64,000 nucleotides of DNA from Brevibacillus daliensis (GTDB lineage: Bacteria; Bacillota; Bacilli; Brevibacillales; Brevibacillaceae). Location: assembly GCF_021245735.1 (NCBI RefSeq), contig NZ_JAJISB010000016.1, positions 1 to 64,000 on the forward strand, given 5' to 3'. The position numbers and the translations under genes are program-made. Shown here one piece after another: positions 11,095-21,336 of the stretch (positions are counted from its first letter, which is position 1; each line of letters opens with the position of its first letter). The notes under the pieces are model-generated. The model worked only from the letters and a program-made list of their open reading frames with translations, was not told where the DNA came from and made no database searches.

Positions 11095-12453
11095 TTAATG
11101 GCCGGTTTTTAGCTTTTCTATTAATTGCTGAACAGTCTCTTGCAATTGAGGATCGGTAGCAAGGGACTTAGAAATTTTTTCATGGGCGTGGATGACTGTT
11201 GTATGATCACGGCCACCAAATTCGTCTCCAATTTTCGGCAGAGAGGCATCAGTAAGTTCGCGCGACAAATACATAGCGATTTGACGAGGAAATGCTACAG
11301 ATTTGGTTCGTTTTCTTGCTTTAAAATCTTCCAATTTTAATGTAAAAGCTTCCCCTACTATTCGCTGAATGTCAATAATCGTGATAACTTTCGGCTTAGA
11401 GGAAGGAATAATATCTCGCAGGGCTTCCGCAGCTAATTGAGTATCAATATCGCGATTAATTAAGGAAGAATAGGCAACAACACGGATTAGTGCCCCTTCC
11501 AGTTCACGAATATTGCTATCAATTTGATTTGCGATATAAACCATCACTTCATTTGGTATATCAAGGTTTTCGGCCTTTGCTTTTTTACGTAAAATAGCAA
11601 TCCGGGTTTCTAGATCCGGCGGTTGAATGTCAGTAATCAAGCCCCATTCAAAACGAGAACGAAGACGATCTTCCAACGTAGGAATCTCTTTTGGTGGTCG
11701 ATCAGAAGATATGATAATTTGCTTACTTTCTTCGTGTAATGCATTGAAAGTATGGAAAAATTCTTCCTGAGTTTGTTCTTTTCCAGCCAGGAATTGAATA
11801 TCATCAATCAAAAGCACGTCTACACTGCGATATTTATTACGAAATTCTACTGTTTTATTGTCTCGAATTGAATTAATAAATTCATTCGTAAATTTCTCTG
11901 ACGATAGATAAACCACTTTTGCAGAGGGATTATGTTGAATAACGTAATGACCGATGGCATGCATCAAGTGAGTCTTACCTAATCCTACCCCCCCATATAT
12001 AAACAGCGGATTATAGGCTTTGGCAGGAGCTTCTGCTACAGCAAGCGAAGCAGCATGAGCAAAACGGTTCCCAGATCCAATGACAAATGTATCAAATGTG
12101 TATCTAGGATTTAAAATGCTTGTAGGCTGATCTTCAACTCCTTGCGATTGTAGAACTACCTTTGGAGCTATCATCATTTCATCATTGATACCTAAATCGG
12201 GATTTTGTGGTACGACAAACTTTACTTTCATATGAACGCCAGTCGTTTCAAAAAGCATCTCTGTTATAAGCGGTGAGTAACGCGATTCCAGCCAATCACG
12301 GGCAAATTCATTGGGTGCGACTACAATTAAGGAGTCTTCTTCGAGTGCAGTTGCCTTCGTTGCTTTTAACCAGGTGTCAAAACTGGGCTTACTTAATGTT
12401 TTTTCGATCTTAGCTAGAACTTTTCGCCACAATTCGCTAATCGTTGCGTCCAC
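11095..12453 (-). CDS. dnaA: Chromosomal replication initiator protein DnaA
   Basis: The 452-residue initiator binds DnaA boxes and unwinds oriC. Domain I is at the N terminus ([22 protein letters not shown]). The AAA+ domain has Walker [11 protein letters not shown] and Walker [24 protein letters not shown], the Ser/Arg-rich [23 protein letters not shown] sensor region, and domain IV ends in the DNA-binding signature [15 protein letters not shown]. The start is GTG (GTG GAC GCA ACG) with AAGGAGG 11 bases before it. The gene is flanked on both sides by DnaA boxes, which fits autoregulation. A TTGACG -35-like element lies on the minus strand at about 12527-12522. Confidence 0.97.
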   Translation of the reverse strand: MDATISELWRKVLAKIEKTLSKPSFDTWLKATKATALEEDSLIVVAPNEFARDWLESRYSPLITEMLFETTGVHMKVKFVVPQNPDLGINDEMMIAPKVVLQSQGVEDQPTSILNPRYTFDTFVIGSGNRFAHAASLAVAEAPAKAYNPLFIYGGVGLGKTHLMHAIGHYVIQHNPSAKVVYLSSEKFTNEFINSIRDNKTVEFRNKYRSVDVLLIDDIQFLAGKEQTQEEFFHTFNALHEESKQIIISSDRPPKEIPTLEDRLRSRFEWGLITDIQPPDLETRIAILRKKAKAENLDIPNEVMVYIANQIDSNIRELEGALIRVVAYSSLINRDIDTQLAAEALRDIIPSSKPKVITIIDIQRIVGEAFTLKLEDFKARKRTKSVAFPRQIAMYLSRELTDASLPKIGDEFGGRDHTTVIHAHEKISKSLATDPQLQETVQQLIEKLKTGH

Positions 12454-12488
12454 CTAGTAAATTCCTCCTTCCACCATCACAAGTAATG

Positions 12489-12865
12489 TGTGGATAAATT
12501 ACATCTATAGAAAAATAGAGTACGTCAAGTGTTTGAGAAAATAGAGAAAAAAAGAAGACAATTATCCGCAGGGTTGTGAGTATCTTATTCACAGTGCAGA
12601 ACATCTGTCCACAAAATTATCCACATGCTGTGGAAAAACATTTATGCTTGTTCATTTATTAACGGATCAAAACAAAAACATGATATCAAATAAAAGCCAT
12701 GATATCAATGGTTTTTTACTAGTTATCCACAAACACAACAAATAGTGGCGCTATGATATTCACACCCCTATATTTTGTGTACAAGCTGTAGATAGATTTG
12801 TCGAAAACTTTTCTGTGGATAAAAAAGTTATTCACAAGGGTTGGGAAATAGTTTTTTGTGGATAG
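12489..12865. other. oriC: DnaA-box cluster upstream of dnaA
   Basis: Perfect DnaA boxes (TTATCCACA or its complement) are at 12489-12497, 12617-12625, 12723-12731 and 12814-12822. One-mismatch boxes are at 12562 (TTATCCGCA), 12585 and 12828 (TTATTCACA), 12629 (TGTGGAAAA) and 12857 (TGTGGATAG). The 575-bp dnaA-rpmH spacer holds no gene other than these sites and the rpmH promoter. It corresponds to the incA/incB part of a bipartite Bacillus-type origin. Confidence 0.93.
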
Positions 12866-12972
12866 TTAAAATAGAAATTTGGAAATAATGATACGTAGCT
12901 TATTAGAAGAAAATGAAGTAGGATAGGAAAGAAAGGAAAGAAACGGGAGGTCGCGTTGTCTAAAATGTAAAC

Positions 12973-13001
12973 TTGACTTTTTCTTTTTTTCTCTATATAA
13001 T
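12973..13001 (+). promoter_or_regulatory. rpmH promoter
   Basis: TTGACT, 17-base spacer, TATAAT: a near-consensus sigma-A promoter, with the start of rpmH 29 bp downstream of the -10. Confidence 0.88.
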
Positions 13002-13030
13002 GCCTTGGAGGACGGAGGTGTATTTCAATC

Positions 13031-13165
13031 ATGAGACCTACATTTAATCCAAATAACCGTAAACGCAAAAAAGATCACGGGTTCCGTAAGCGTATGAGCA
13101 CAAAAAATGGCCGTAAAATTTTGGCTGCCCGTCGTAGTAGAGGTAGAAAAGTTCTTTCCGCTTAG
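13031..13165 (+). CDS. rpmH: Large ribosomal subunit protein bL34
   Basis: A 44-residue, very basic protein beginning [18 protein letters not shown] and ending GRKVLSA, which is bL34 of the 50S subunit. The ATG follows GGAGGACGGAGGTG. It is the first gene on the right side of oriC, in the conserved rpmH-rnpA-yidD-yidC-jag order, with its own near-consensus promoter and a terminator beginning at the stop codon. Confidence 0.97.
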   Translation: MRPTFNPNNRKRKKDHGFRKRMSTKNGRKILAARRSRGRKVLSA

Positions 13166-13190
13166 ACCACATTAAAGAGTGGTCTTTTTC
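13164..13190 (+). terminator. rpmH terminator
   Basis: AGACCAC and GTGGTCT pair around an 8-base loop and are followed by TTTTC. The stem begins within the rpmH stop codon, so the abundant rpmH transcript is mostly separated from rnpA. Confidence 0.85.
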
Positions 13191-13301
13191 TTACTGTATC
13201 AGAAAGTATAAGCGATTGAGCATATATTCTCGATACTTAATGAAAATCATCCGCTGTAATGAAGGCTTCTACGAAATAATTTCGCTAGAAGTTTTTCTAA
13301 A
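13191..13301 (+). repeat. Interspersed repeat, family 1, copy A
   Basis: Begins TTACTGTATCAGAAAGTATAA directly after the rpmH terminator and ends with the hairpin CTTCTA-CGAAA-TAA-TTTCG-C-TAGAAG followed by TTTTTCTAA. It aligns with copies at 21337-21448 and 36877-36990. It contains no credible ORF. Confidence 0.7.
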
Positions 13302-13357
13302 AGTAGGTACTGCCTATGAAGGTCTGCCCTTGAAAGAGGATAAGGACAATAGATGCG

Positions 13358-13392
13358 AGAAGCCAGCCGCTGGCTGGCTTCTTCTTTGTTTC
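13358..13392 (+). terminator. Intrinsic terminator before rnpA
   Basis: AGAAGCCAGC and GCTGGCTTCT form a perfect 10-bp stem with a five-base loop and a T-rich tail (TCTTTGTTTCTT). With the rpmH terminator it makes a double block between rpmH and rnpA. Confidence 0.75.
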
Positions 13393-13410
13393 TTGGAAAT
13401 ACTAGTATCA

Positions 13411-13440
13411 GTGGAATGCGCCCTTTTTTTCCACTATAAT
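13411..13440 (+). promoter_or_regulatory. rnpA promoter with overlapping inverted repeat
   Basis: A perfect -10 TATAAT (13435-13440) has a weak -35 TGGAAT 17 bases upstream. GTGGAA (13411-13416) and TTCCAC (13429-13434) form an inverted repeat across the spacer. It supplies rnpA separately from rpmH. Confidence 0.6.
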
Positions 13441-13462
13441 GTTGATGGTAGGGGTGTAAACC

Positions 13463-13831
13463 ATGCATCACTCGCATCGCCTGCGAAAAAATGAAGAGTT
13501 TCAAGCTGTTTTTCAAAATGGAAAATCAGCTGCTAATAAACAGTTTGTAATCTATACGTGGGAAAAAGAGGGACAAGCCAGTTTTCGGATAGGTATATCT
13601 GCCAGTAAGAAAATTGGTAACGCTGTCACTCGAAATAAGGTAAAGCGCCTTATAAAAGAAGTAGTCTCACGTGTTGAAGAGAAAATAAAACCTGAGCTAG
13701 ACATTGTGGTTATTGTTAGACCTGGGGTAGAGGAATTATCGCTATCCACGATTCAAAGTACATTAATGCATGCGCTTAAAAGAGCAAAAGCAGTCAAGGC
13801 GACGAATTTACATACTGATAAAACTAGTTAA
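13463..13831 (+). CDS. rnpA: Ribonuclease P protein component
   Basis: The 122-residue RnpA helps the RNase P ribozyme bind precursor tRNA leaders. The N-terminal [16 protein letters not shown] and the RNA-binding RNR-like motif [25 protein letters not shown]-type helix (about residues 45-70) are characteristic. ATG start behind TAGGGGTG. Followed after 17 bp by yidD. The C-terminal tail after about residue 108 is polar and probably disordered. Confidence 0.95.
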   Translation: MHHSHRLRKNEEFQAVFQNGKSAANKQFVIYTWEKEGQASFRIGISASKKIGNAVTRNKVKRLIKEVVSRVEEKIKPELDIVVIVRPGVEELSLSTIQSTLMHALKRAKAVKATNLHTDKTS

Positions 13832-13848
13832 AAAGAGGATCATGTAGA

Positions 13849-14067
13849 ATGAAAAAACTATTAATCATGTGTATCCGCTTTTATCAAAAGTTTATTTCGC
13901 CAATTAAACCACCGACATGCCGTTTTGCACCAACTTGTTCCTTCTATGCAATCGAGGCGATCAAACGCTTTGGTGCCTTGAAGGGAGGCTGGCTCGCAAT
14001 TGTCCGAATTGCGAAATGTCATCCTTTCCATCCAGGAGGAATTGACCCTGTTCCAGAGAAAAAATAA
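13849..14067 (+). CDS. yidD: Membrane protein insertion efficiency factor YidD
   Basis: A 72-residue YidD protein: [21 protein letters not shown] contains the paired Cys motif ([12 protein letters not shown]), followed by [19 protein letters not shown]. It is an amphipathic, membrane-associated protein thought to help YidC-dependent insertion. It lies between rnpA and yidC, the family's conserved place, with AGAGGATC upstream of ATG. Confidence 0.94.
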   Translation: MKKLLIMCIRFYQKFISPIKPPTCRFAPTCSFYAIEAIKRFGALKGGWLAIVRIAKCHPFHPGGIDPVPEKK

Positions 14068-14109
14068 TATAAATTTTTCCTTGAGTAAATAATAAGGAGG
14101 AACAAAGCT

Positions 14110-14874
14110 TTGAGTAGTCGTATGCGTTATGCCCTTCTGGTGGGACTAGTTATGCTAGTTCTAACAGGTTGTGGAACAAGTATCACAAATCCTCCTCCAA
14201 TCGGACCAGAATCGACTGGTATTTGGGATAAATTTTTTGTTTATCCATTATCCTGGTTGATTAAGGAATCTGCTGCTTTCTTAGGTGGCAGTTATGGACT
14301 TGGAATTTTGGTGGCAACCATTTTTATTCGTACACTGACGTTGCCATTAAACGTAAAACAAATTCGTTCATCAAAAGCAATGCAAGCAATACAACCAGAA
14401 ATGCAAAAGCTTCGTGATAAGTACAAAAATGATCCGCAAAAAGCTCAAATGGAAACCATGAAGCTGTTCCAAAAGCATAATGTCAATCCGCTAGCTGGTT
14501 GTTTGCCAATTTTGGTTCAGATGCCAATTCTGATTGCCTTTTATAATGCAATCATTCGTACCACAGAAATTAGAGAACAAGAATTCTTGTGGATGCAACT
14601 TGGTGCAAGTGACCCGCTCTACATTTTGCCAGTGGTGGCTGCATTAACAACATACTTGCAACAGAAGATGATGGGAGCACAAATCCAAAATAACCCACAG
14701 ATGCAAATGTTCTTATACATTATGCCAATTATGATTTTGGTTATCTCGGTAACTTTGCCTTCTGCACTAGCATTATATTGGGTATACGGTAACATTTATA
14801 TGATTATTCAAACGTATTTCTTGTATAAAGATAGTCGTAGTGAAAATAGTTCCAAGGGGGGAACTTCCAAGTGA
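14110..14874 (+). CDS. yidC: Membrane protein insertase YidC (SpoIIIJ type)
   Basis: The 254-residue insertase integrates proteins into the cytoplasmic membrane alone or with Sec; the SpoIIIJ paralogue also serves the forespore channel during sporulation. It is a lipoprotein: the signal ends in VLTGCGTS with lipid-bearing Cys21. Five transmembrane segments follow, with the conserved basic RTLTLPLNVKQIRSS loop holding the hydrophilic-groove Arg, and the cytoplasmic coiled region PEMQKLRDKYKNDPQKAQMETMKLF. Start TTG with AAGGAGG 10 bases upstream. It overlaps jag by four bases (GTGA), so the two are coupled. Confidence 0.95.
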   Translation: MSSRMRYALLVGLVMLVLTGCGTSITNPPPIGPESTGIWDKFFVYPLSWLIKESAAFLGGSYGLGILVATIFIRTLTLPLNVKQIRSSKAMQAIQPEMQKLRDKYKNDPQKAQMETMKLFQKHNVNPLAGCLPILVQMPILIAFYNAIIRTTEIREQEFLWMQLGASDPLYILPVVAALTTYLQQKMMGAQIQNNPQMQMFLYIMPIMILVISVTLPSALALYWVYGNIYMIIQTYFLYKDSRSENSSKGGTSK

Positions 14875-15506
14875 AAAAAGCGCTAGCTTCAGCCAAAACG
14901 ATTGATGAGGCGGTTGATAAAGCACTGCAAGAACTTGGAGTCACGAAAGAACGAGTAAGTGTACGAGTTCTGGAGGAGCCAAGCAAAGGGTTTCTTGGGT
15001 TAATTGGAACACGTGACGCGAAAGTAGAAGTTGAATTGAATTATGATCCAGTGGAAGAAGGGCGTTCTTTCCTAGCTGATGTCCTTCGACAAATGGATTT
15101 GCAGGTTACCATCGAGACTGCAAAGCAATCAGATCATTATCAATTTAATATGATTGGACAAGACTTAGGAATGGTAATCGGAAGACGTGGTCATACACTG
15201 GATTCCCTACAATATTTGGTGAACGTAGTTGCCAATAAACATTCCGATAAGCATGTTCGAATTATCCTGGATGCTGAGAATTACCGGGCAAAACGTAAAG
15301 AAGCACTGGAAAAACTGGCTGCTCGTCTTGCTCATAAAGCAATCCAAACTAGACGCAATGTTAGACTTGAACCAATGTCAGCAGCTGAGAGAAAAGTAAT
15401 TCATGCTTTTCTACAAAGTCGTTCTGAAGTGGTTACGTTTAGTGAGGGTGAAGAACCTCACCGTTACATTGTAGTATCACCAAAAACCAAGGAAGCCTCT
15501 CGTTAG
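14871..15506 (+). CDS. jag: RNA-binding protein KhpB (Jag)
   Basis: The 211-residue Jag/KhpB has three parts: a Jag_N domain (residues 1-55, SAKTIDEAVDKAL and EEPSKGFLGLIGTRDAKV), a type II KH domain with the GxxG loop IGRRGHTLDSLQYLVNVV (about 102-119) and a C-terminal R3H domain (about 150-208, MSAAERKVIHAFLQS). It works with KhpA as an RNA chaperone affecting cell elongation. GTG start overlapping the yidC stop. A terminator begins at its last codons. Confidence 0.95.
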   Translation: MKKALASAKTIDEAVDKALQELGVTKERVSVRVLEEPSKGFLGLIGTRDAKVEVELNYDPVEEGRSFLADVLRQMDLQVTIETAKQSDHYQFNMIGQDLGMVIGRRGHTLDSLQYLVNVVANKHSDKHVRIILDAENYRAKRKEALEKLAARLAHKAIQTRRNVRLEPMSAAERKVIHAFLQSRSEVVTFSEGEEPHRYIVVSPKTKEASR

Positions 15507-15520
15507 AGGCTTCTTTTTTT
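15492..15520 (+). terminator. Terminator of the rnpA-yidD-yidC-jag operon
   Basis: GAAGCCTCT and AGAGGCTTC pair around CGTT and are followed by at least seven T. The stem overlaps the last codons and stop of jag. Confidence 0.9.
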
Positions 15521-15565
15521 TGACCCAATTCTAAGTATTACTAGTGGAAAGTTTGACCTAATTTT

Positions 15566-15875
15566 TTATCCACAAGAAGGAGTCGGATGTTTCTAACGGA
15601 TGGCTTTTGCTCATACTGTGGATAAGTGAAGTTGATGTTGGAAAAGCCCCTGACCTCCCTGTTATTTGTGGAAAAAATATGGTAAGCTAAGACGTTAGAT
15701 GATACACCAACATCATAATTTAGAGGTGAATGAAGTTGAATATGGATACAATTGCTGGAGTTGCTACTCCCATGGGAGAGGGCGGGATCGCTGTCATTCG
15801 TGTGAGCGGTGATGAAGCCATTGCGATTGTGGATAAAATATATTGCGGTAAAAATAAGTTATCCACTGTGGATAG
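15566..15875. other. DnaA-box cluster upstream of and inside mnmE
   Basis: Perfect boxes at 15566-15574 (TTATCCACA), 15617-15625 and 15828-15836 (TGTGGATAA); one-mismatch boxes at 15667 (TGTGGAAAA), 15859 (TTATCCACT) and 15867 (TGTGGATAG), the last two forming one palindrome. Three perfect boxes within 271 bp, about 2.7 kb from the origin cluster, are far more than chance (about one in 130 kb per strand). Confidence 0.75.
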
Positions 15876-17112
15876 CCATACCATACATTATGGGACATTA
15901 GCTGATCCCAAAACGAATGAAATGATTGAAGAGGTATTAGTTTCTGTGATGAAAGCTCCGCGTACATTTACGCGAGAGGATGTAGTAGAAATTAATTGTC
16001 ATGGTGGTTTAATTTCCGTTGAAAAAGTACTTGATTTGGTTTTGGAATACGGAGCTAGATTGGCTGAACCAGGGGAGTTTACTAAACGAGCATTTTTGAA
16101 TGGTCGTATTGATTTATCTCAGGCAGAAGCAGTTATTGACTTGATTCGTGCTAAGACAGATAAGGCACTAAAAGTGGCGTTATCTCAGGTAGAGGGTAAG
16201 TTATCCAAGCTGGTGCGAGCATTACGTCAGGAATTAATTGAAGCAATGGCCCATATAGAGGTAACGTTAGATTATCCAGAACACGATGTTGAAGATTTTA
16301 CCCAAAATTTATTACTTAACAAATGCGAAGAAGTCAGAAGTCAGATTAAACGACTTTTACAAACAGCCAAACAGGGGAAAATTCTTCGTGAAGGTCTTTC
16401 TACCGCAATCGTAGGGAAACCCAATGTAGGAAAATCTTCATTACTAAACAGTTTTGTGCAAGAGGATAAAGCGATTGTTACTGATATAGCTGGTACAACT
16501 CGAGATGTTATTGAAGAATACGTCAACGTAAGAGGGGTACCACTTCGTTTGATTGATACGGCTGGTATTCGAGAGACTGAAGATATTGTCGAAAAAATCG
16601 GGGTTGAAAAGTCACGTAGCATGTTAAAACAAGCCGATTTAATACTATTGATGGTAAATTATAATGAAGAACTTACTCAGGATGATTATGCTATTTTTGA
16701 AGCAGCGAAAGACCTGCAAGTTGTTGTGATTGTAAACAAAACTGATTTGGCTCAGAATCTGGATATGGAGAAGGTAAAAGCAGCTTTTCCTAATCAACCA
16801 ATTATCTTAACTTCTATAAAAGAGGAAGAAGGAATAGATGAATTGGAAAAGGCGATCGCTGAGTTATTCTTTAGTGGTCGTGTTCAGCAGGAAGATATGA
16901 CATATGTAAGCAATGCTCGTCATATTCACTTATTAAGACAAGCTGAACAAGCAATGGAAGAAGCAATTATTGGCATTCATGATCGAATGCCTGTCGATAT
17001 GGTACAAATTGATATTAAGAAAGCATGGGAGTTATTAGGAGAAGTGATTGGAGAGAGTGTTGGTGATGATTTGATCGATCAGATCTTCTCTCAATTCTGT
17101 CTCGGAAAATAG
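15736..17112 (+). CDS. mnmE: tRNA modification GTPase MnmE
   Basis: MnmE with MnmG builds the carboxymethylaminomethyl group on wobble uridine 34 of several tRNAs. The N-terminal tetrahydrofolate-binding domain ([36 protein letters not shown]) is followed by a helical region holding an inserted Ras-like G domain: GKPNVGKSS (about residue 225), [15 protein letters not shown] and NKTD. It ends in the catalytic CLGK. I prefer the TTG at 15736 (458 residues), 7 bases after GAGGTG, over the ATG at 15730, which is too close; ATG 15742 is also possible. DnaA boxes lie upstream and inside the coding start. Confidence 0.95.
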   Translation: MNMDTIAGVATPMGEGGIAVIRVSGDEAIAIVDKIYCGKNKLSTVDSHTIHYGTLADPKTNEMIEEVLVSVMKAPRTFTREDVVEINCHGGLISVEKVLDLVLEYGARLAEPGEFTKRAFLNGRIDLSQAEAVIDLIRAKTDKALKVALSQVEGKLSKLVRALRQELIEAMAHIEVTLDYPEHDVEDFTQNLLLNKCEEVRSQIKRLLQTAKQGKILREGLSTAIVGKPNVGKSSLLNSFVQEDKAIVTDIAGTTRDVIEEYVNVRGVPLRLIDTAGIRETEDIVEKIGVEKSRSMLKQADLILLMVNYNEELTQDDYAIFEAAKDLQVVVIVNKTDLAQNLDMEKVKAAFPNQPIILTSIKEEEGIDELEKAIAELFFSGRVQQEDMTYVSNARHIHLLRQAEQAMEEAIIGIHDRMPVDMVQIDIKKAWELLGEVIGESVGDDLIDQIFSQFCLGK

Positions 17113-17122
17113 GAGGAAAAAC

Positions 17123-19024
17123 ATGAACACAACATATAATGGCGACGATTTTGACGTAATTGTTATAGGCGCGGGTCATGCAGGATGCGAATCAGCACTC
17201 GCAGCGGCCAGAATGGGATGTAAGACGTTGCTTTTAACGATTAACCTAGATGCGGTTGCTTACATGCCTTGTAATCCATCTGTAGGTGGACCTGCCAAAG
17301 GACACGTGGTGCGTGAAATTGATGCGCTAGGTGGAGAGATGGCAAAAAATACAGATCGAACCTATATTCAAATGAGAATGTTGAATACAGGAAAAGGTCC
17401 TGCTGTACACGCATTACGTGCGCAGGCTGATAAAATTGCTTACCAGAGTGAAATGAAAAAAACGATTGAAAATACGCCTAACTTAATCTTGCGTCAGGCA
17501 ATGGTGGAAGAGCTTATTGTAAATGATGGTGTGTGCGAAGGTGTGATTACCAACACGGGAGCTCGCTATAAAGCTAAGGCAGTTGTTGTTACGACTGGTA
17601 CTTACTTACGTGGAAAAATCATCATCGGTGATTTGCAATATGAGAGTGGACCAAATAATATGCGTCCATCTGTTCGTTTGGCTGAAAACCTGAAAGAACT
17701 GGGCCTTGAATTAGTTCGTTTCAAGACAGGGACACCGCCTCGCATTCATAAGAGCAGCGTTGATTTCAGTAAAATGGAGATCCAACCAGGTGATGAAGAA
17801 CCACGTGCATTTTCCTATGAAACAACAACAGCCATTCCAGATCAACTACCTTGCTGGTTAACCTATACCAATTTGGAAACACATGAGGTTATTCAGGGGA
17901 ACCTACATCGTGCACCAATGTATTCAGGTGCTATAGAGGGAACTGGACCACGTTATTGCCCATCCATTGAGGATAAGGTAGTTCGTTTTAACGATAAACC
18001 GCGTCACCAGATTTTCCTCGAGCCAGAAGGCCGTCATACAGAGGAAATGTATGTTCAAGGGCTATCTACCAGCATGCCAGAAGAAGTACAACTCTCCATG
18101 CTTCGCTCCATGACTGGAATGGAAGAGGTTAAAATGATGCGTCCTGGTTATGCAATTGAGTATGATTCTATTGTACCCACACAGTTATGGCCTTCATTAG
18201 AAACTAAACTAATTGAAGGATTGTTTACTGCAGGGCAAATCAATGGAACATCCGGTTATGAAGAGGCATCAGGGCAAGGTTTAATGGCGGGAATTAATGC
18301 TGCACGCAAAGTTCAAGATAAGCCACCAGTTATTCTGGGACGTGAAGAGGCTTATATTGGAGTGCTAATTGATGATCTAGTAACCAAAGGTACGAATGAT
18401 CCATATCGGCTGCTAACATCGCGTGCAGAATATCGTTTGCTTCTGCGTCATGACAATGCTGATATGCGTTTAACTGACATCGGTTATGAGATCGGACTGA
18501 TCAGTGAGGAGCGCTACAAAGCGTTTATTAATAAGCGCGAACAAGTGGCTCAAGAGAAAGAGCGCTTAAACAATACGCGCATCAAACCTGAAAATGAAGA
18601 AGCACAACAGGTTCTAAGAGAAACTGGAACTCCTGAGCTGACGGAAGTAATTGATTTGGCGCAGCTTTTACGTAGACCTGAAGTAAACTATGAACACATT
18701 CATCGTATCTCACCATCACCTGTGGAGCTTGATGAGGAAGTTCGTGAACAAGTAGAAATTCAGGTTAAGTATGATGGATATATTCGTAAATCACTTGCTC
18801 AAGTAGAGAAAATGAATAAAGTTGAAGGTAAGCTAATCCCTAGCGCAATCGATTATACGGTTATCTCAGGTATGTCAAAAGAGGCGAGAGAGAAGCTAGA
18901 GAAAATCAGACCTCTTAACATCGGTCAGGCTTCTCGTGTTTCCGGTGTTACCCCAGCTGATATTTCAGTATTGATGGTCTACCTGGAGCAATTCCACCGT
19001 GTTTTAACAAAAGCATCGGAGTAG
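17123..19024 (+). CDS. mnmG: tRNA uridine-5-carboxymethylaminomethyl modification enzyme MnmG (GidA)
   Basis: The 633-residue FAD protein partners MnmE in wobble-uridine modification. The dinucleotide-binding [17 protein letters not shown] is at residues 17-33, [13 protein letters not shown] follows near 49-61, [12 protein letters not shown] near 160 and [14 protein letters not shown] near 435. The C-terminal helical domain binds MnmE and tRNA. Full length for the family. It starts at ATG 10 bp after mnmE with AGGAGG, within the mnmE-mnmG-rsmG operon. Confidence 0.97.
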   Translation: MNTTYNGDDFDVIVIGAGHAGCESALAAARMGCKTLLLTINLDAVAYMPCNPSVGGPAKGHVVREIDALGGEMAKNTDRTYIQMRMLNTGKGPAVHALRAQADKIAYQSEMKKTIENTPNLILRQAMVEELIVNDGVCEGVITNTGARYKAKAVVVTTGTYLRGKIIIGDLQYESGPNNMRPSVRLAENLKELGLELVRFKTGTPPRIHKSSVDFSKMEIQPGDEEPRAFSYETTTAIPDQLPCWLTYTNLETHEVIQGNLHRAPMYSGAIEGTGPRYCPSIEDKVVRFNDKPRHQIFLEPEGRHTEEMYVQGLSTSMPEEVQLSMLRSMTGMEEVKMMRPGYAIEYDSIVPTQLWPSLETKLIEGLFTAGQINGTSGYEEASGQGLMAGINAARKVQDKPPVILGREEAYIGVLIDDLVTKGTNDPYRLLTSRAEYRLLLRHDNADMRLTDIGYEIGLISEERYKAFINKREQVAQEKERLNNTRIKPENEEAQQVLRETGTPELTEVIDLAQLLRRPEVNYEHIHRISPSPVELDEEVREQVEIQVKYDGYIRKSLAQVEKMNKVEGKLIPSAIDYTVISGMSKEAREKLEKIRPLNIGQASRVSGVTPADISVLMVYLEQFHRVLTKASE

Positions 19025-19036
19025 AGGAGATAAGGG

Positions 19037-19753
19037 ATGAGTAAGGAACACTTTGTTACAAGATTAGAGGAAAAAGGTGTTACATTAACCCAAGAGCAAC
19101 TAGAACAGTTTGATCTCTACTATCGCCTGCTTGTGGAGTGGAATGAAAAAATGAACCTGACAGGCATTACAGAGGAAAATGAGGTTTATACCAAGCATTT
19201 CTATGATTCACTTACTTTGGGATTTTATTTTCCATTAAAAGATGTGAGCAAAATGGCCGATGTAGGGGGAGGGGCAGGATTTCCAAGCATTCCGCTTAAA
19301 ATCTGTTATCCTCATCTGGAAATGACTATTGTAGACTCGTTGCAAAAACGTATGCATTTTCTTGAACATGTAGGTAAAGAGTTAGGTTTAACAGGTCTTT
19401 ATCCTACTCACGGTAGAGCCGAGGAAATTGGTCAAAACGTTGCTTATCGCGAGAAGTTTGATATTGTGACTGCTCGTGCTGTTGCTAGACTTAACCTGCT
19501 AGCTGAGTTTTGCTTGCCATTAGCCCGTGTGGGAGGAACTTTTGCAGCACTAAAGGGACCAGACGTCACACTGGAGCTTAATGAAGCTAAAAAGGCTATT
19601 AAAACGCTTGGCGGGAAAACAAACAAGCTGGAGAGTTTTGAGTTACCTGATGATGCTGGAGAGAGAAACATAATTTTGATTAATAAAAAGGAACAGTCTC
19701 CAAAAGCATATCCAAGGCGTCCGGGTATTCCAGCGAAAAAACCTCTTATGTAA
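19037..19753 (+). CDS. rsmG: 16S rRNA (guanine-527-N7)-methyltransferase RsmG
   Basis: The 238-residue RsmG (GidB) methylates N7 of G527 in 16S rRNA using S-adenosylmethionine; loss gives low-level streptomycin resistance. The SAM site is MADVGGGAGFPSIPLKI (about residues 74-90) and the later DIVTARAVARLN block is typical. ATG start with AGGAGATAAGG, 12 bp after mnmG. The C-terminal PRRPGIPAKKPL tail is the usual basic rRNA-contact end. Confidence 0.96.
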   Translation: MSKEHFVTRLEEKGVTLTQEQLEQFDLYYRLLVEWNEKMNLTGITEENEVYTKHFYDSLTLGFYFPLKDVSKMADVGGGAGFPSIPLKICYPHLEMTIVDSLQKRMHFLEHVGKELGLTGLYPTHGRAEEIGQNVAYREKFDIVTARAVARLNLLAEFCLPLARVGGTFAALKGPDVTLELNEAKKAIKTLGGKTNKLESFELPDDAGERNIILINKKEQSPKAYPRRPGIPAKKPLM

Positions 19754-20065
19754 GCAGGTTTAACCGTAGAAATACGGGCTAAAAGTGCAGTTGGTTTGAA
19801 GAATTTGTACGATATTATATAAGAAATCAGCAGTATGAAAGTAAAGCTGTAGATTGAATAGTAAATTGAAGGAAGAGTCTACAAAGCTCTGGTGAAGCTG
19901 AAAATAAGTTAGCAATTGCCCCGATTTTGTATGTCTGAGATTATACTTGTTTCAAAAATAGCTTAAATCAGATGGGTAAAAGATTTGAATAAGGTAAACT
20001 GGTTGTAGGTTGTAATGGGAGTTGGCATAGATAAGCCAGCTCCTTTACTATGCAGGTATTATTAA
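19754..20065 (+). other. rsmG-noc spacer, left part, with terminator-like hairpin
   Basis: No ORF of note lies between rsmG and noc (about 630 bp). GGAGTTGGC (20018-20026) and GCCAGCTCC (20035-20043) form a 9-bp stem with one G-U pair, followed by only three T, probably a weak terminator for the mnmE-mnmG-rsmG operon. I see no other structure in this part. Confidence 0.5.
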
Positions 20066-20081
20066 TGTTTCACGTGAAACA
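20066..20081. other. parS site (right arm, between rsmG and noc)
   Basis: Perfect TGTTTCACGTGAAACA palindrome about 7 kb right of the oriC cluster and 300 bp upstream of noc. A ParB loading site; its nearness to noc may also affect noc expression. Confidence 0.93.
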
Positions 20082-20383
20082 TAGAGTTATCCTGGAGTGG
20101 TCAGGCAAGAAAGAAAATGTCCTTTTCGAGCAGGATTTAGAACTATTATGAAGAATTATCAGAGGAATAAGTAATACTTCGTACGGATGATTGCACGGTG
20201 CAAGTAAGACAGACTGTCGCGTTACTTTTTATTGTAGTTCTTGTTTTAGCCAAGGTCGGAGTAATCTATCAGGGGTAATAGGAACGAAAAGCCATAAATG
20301 GTGCGTGTAGCAGATGTTTAAAGTCATTCAAGGTGTAGATAACAAACAGTCTTTCTGTGTGAAAAGAAGTGGGGGATTGCACG

Positions 20384-21232
20384 ATGACAGTTAAAGATCA
20401 ATTTTCACGTTTATTTGGTCTTTCTGACAGGGGAGAAACAGAGGAGATAAGACAAATACCAGTTGATGAGATTGTCCCCAATCCTTATCAACCAAGAACG
20501 GTGTTTGATGACAGCAAGATAGATGAATTATGTCAGACAATCAAGACGCATGGAATTATTCAACCGATAGTTGTAAGGATTAGAAATGACCAATTTGAAC
20601 TGATTGCAGGGGAGCGTAGATTACGTGCTTCAAAAAAGCTGGGGTTTGAGCGTATTCCAGCAATTGTGAAGGAATTTAACGATACACAAACCGCATCTAT
20701 AGCGCTTATTGAAAATTTACAGCGTGAAGGATTAACCTCAATTGAAGAAGCATATGCCTATCAAAAACTTATTGATTTGCATAATCTGACTCAAGAAAGC
20801 TTAGCTCAACGATTAGGAAAAGGTCAATCAACTATCGCTAATAAATTGCGATTAATTCATTTACCCGAACAAATCAAGGTAGCTTTAATGAACCGGCAGA
20901 TTACTGAGCGTCATGCAAGAGCACTGATTCCTCTAAAAGATGAAACGTGGCAAATCAGATTGATGGAAGAAATTCTTCTTCGTGAATTAAACGTAAAACA
21001 AACAGAGATCCGCGTGAAGCAGATTTTAAATAATCTAGAAAATCCGAAACCCGAGAAAGAGAAGAAAGCAAGAATGAAGGCTTTCTCACGAGATTCTCGT
21101 ATCGCCATTAATACTGTGCGACAGTCAATTGATATGGTAATTCAAACGGGATTGCCTGTCGAAACAGATGAGGAGGATCACGATGAGTATTATCAATTTA
21201 CGATTCGTATTCCTAAAAGTCAGAAACCCTAA
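20384..21232 (+). CDS. noc: Nucleoid occlusion protein Noc
   Basis: This 282-residue ParB paralogue is Noc, which binds its own sites and the membrane to keep the Z-ring off the nucleoid. The amphipathic membrane helix [14 protein letters not shown] is at the N terminus. CTP-binding [12 protein letters not shown] and ENLQREGL motifs follow. The recognition helix reads [13 protein letters not shown], carrying the Gln and Lys that distinguish Noc from ParB, where the same place is SRPHVTNILRL. I choose ATG 20384 with a G-rich ribosome-binding site 8 bases upstream; the in-frame GTG at 20369 overlaps it. The gene stands alone with long spacers on both sides. Confidence 0.93.
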   Translation: MTVKDQFSRLFGLSDRGETEEIRQIPVDEIVPNPYQPRTVFDDSKIDELCQTIKTHGIIQPIVVRIRNDQFELIAGERRLRASKKLGFERIPAIVKEFNDTQTASIALIENLQREGLTSIEEAYAYQKLIDLHNLTQESLAQRLGKGQSTIANKLRLIHLPEQIKVALMNRQITERHARALIPLKDETWQIRLMEEILLRELNVKQTEIRVKQILNNLENPKPEKEKKARMKAFSRDSRIAINTVRQSIDMVIQTGLPVETDEEDHDEYYQFTIRIPKSQKP

Positions 21233-21336
21233 TAGTTGAAAACGCTTGGATAACTACGAGTTACTACTGCATTTATCAAAGGTTATTTTGGGATCATAAT
21301 AGGTTAGAGGATGAGTGTTGAAGTAGACAGTTTTTC

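Noticed and set aside
12832-13068. A 78-codon minus-strand reading frame across the rpmH start and promoter
   Set aside because: It is antisense to rpmH and its promoter, has no ribosome-binding site and a composition dictated by the DnaA-box region and rpmH.
13216-13516. Overlapping reading frames of about 90 codons on both strands between rpmH and rnpA
   Set aside because: They run through repeat copy A, a perfect terminator and the rnpA promoter, and no ribosome-binding site precedes them.
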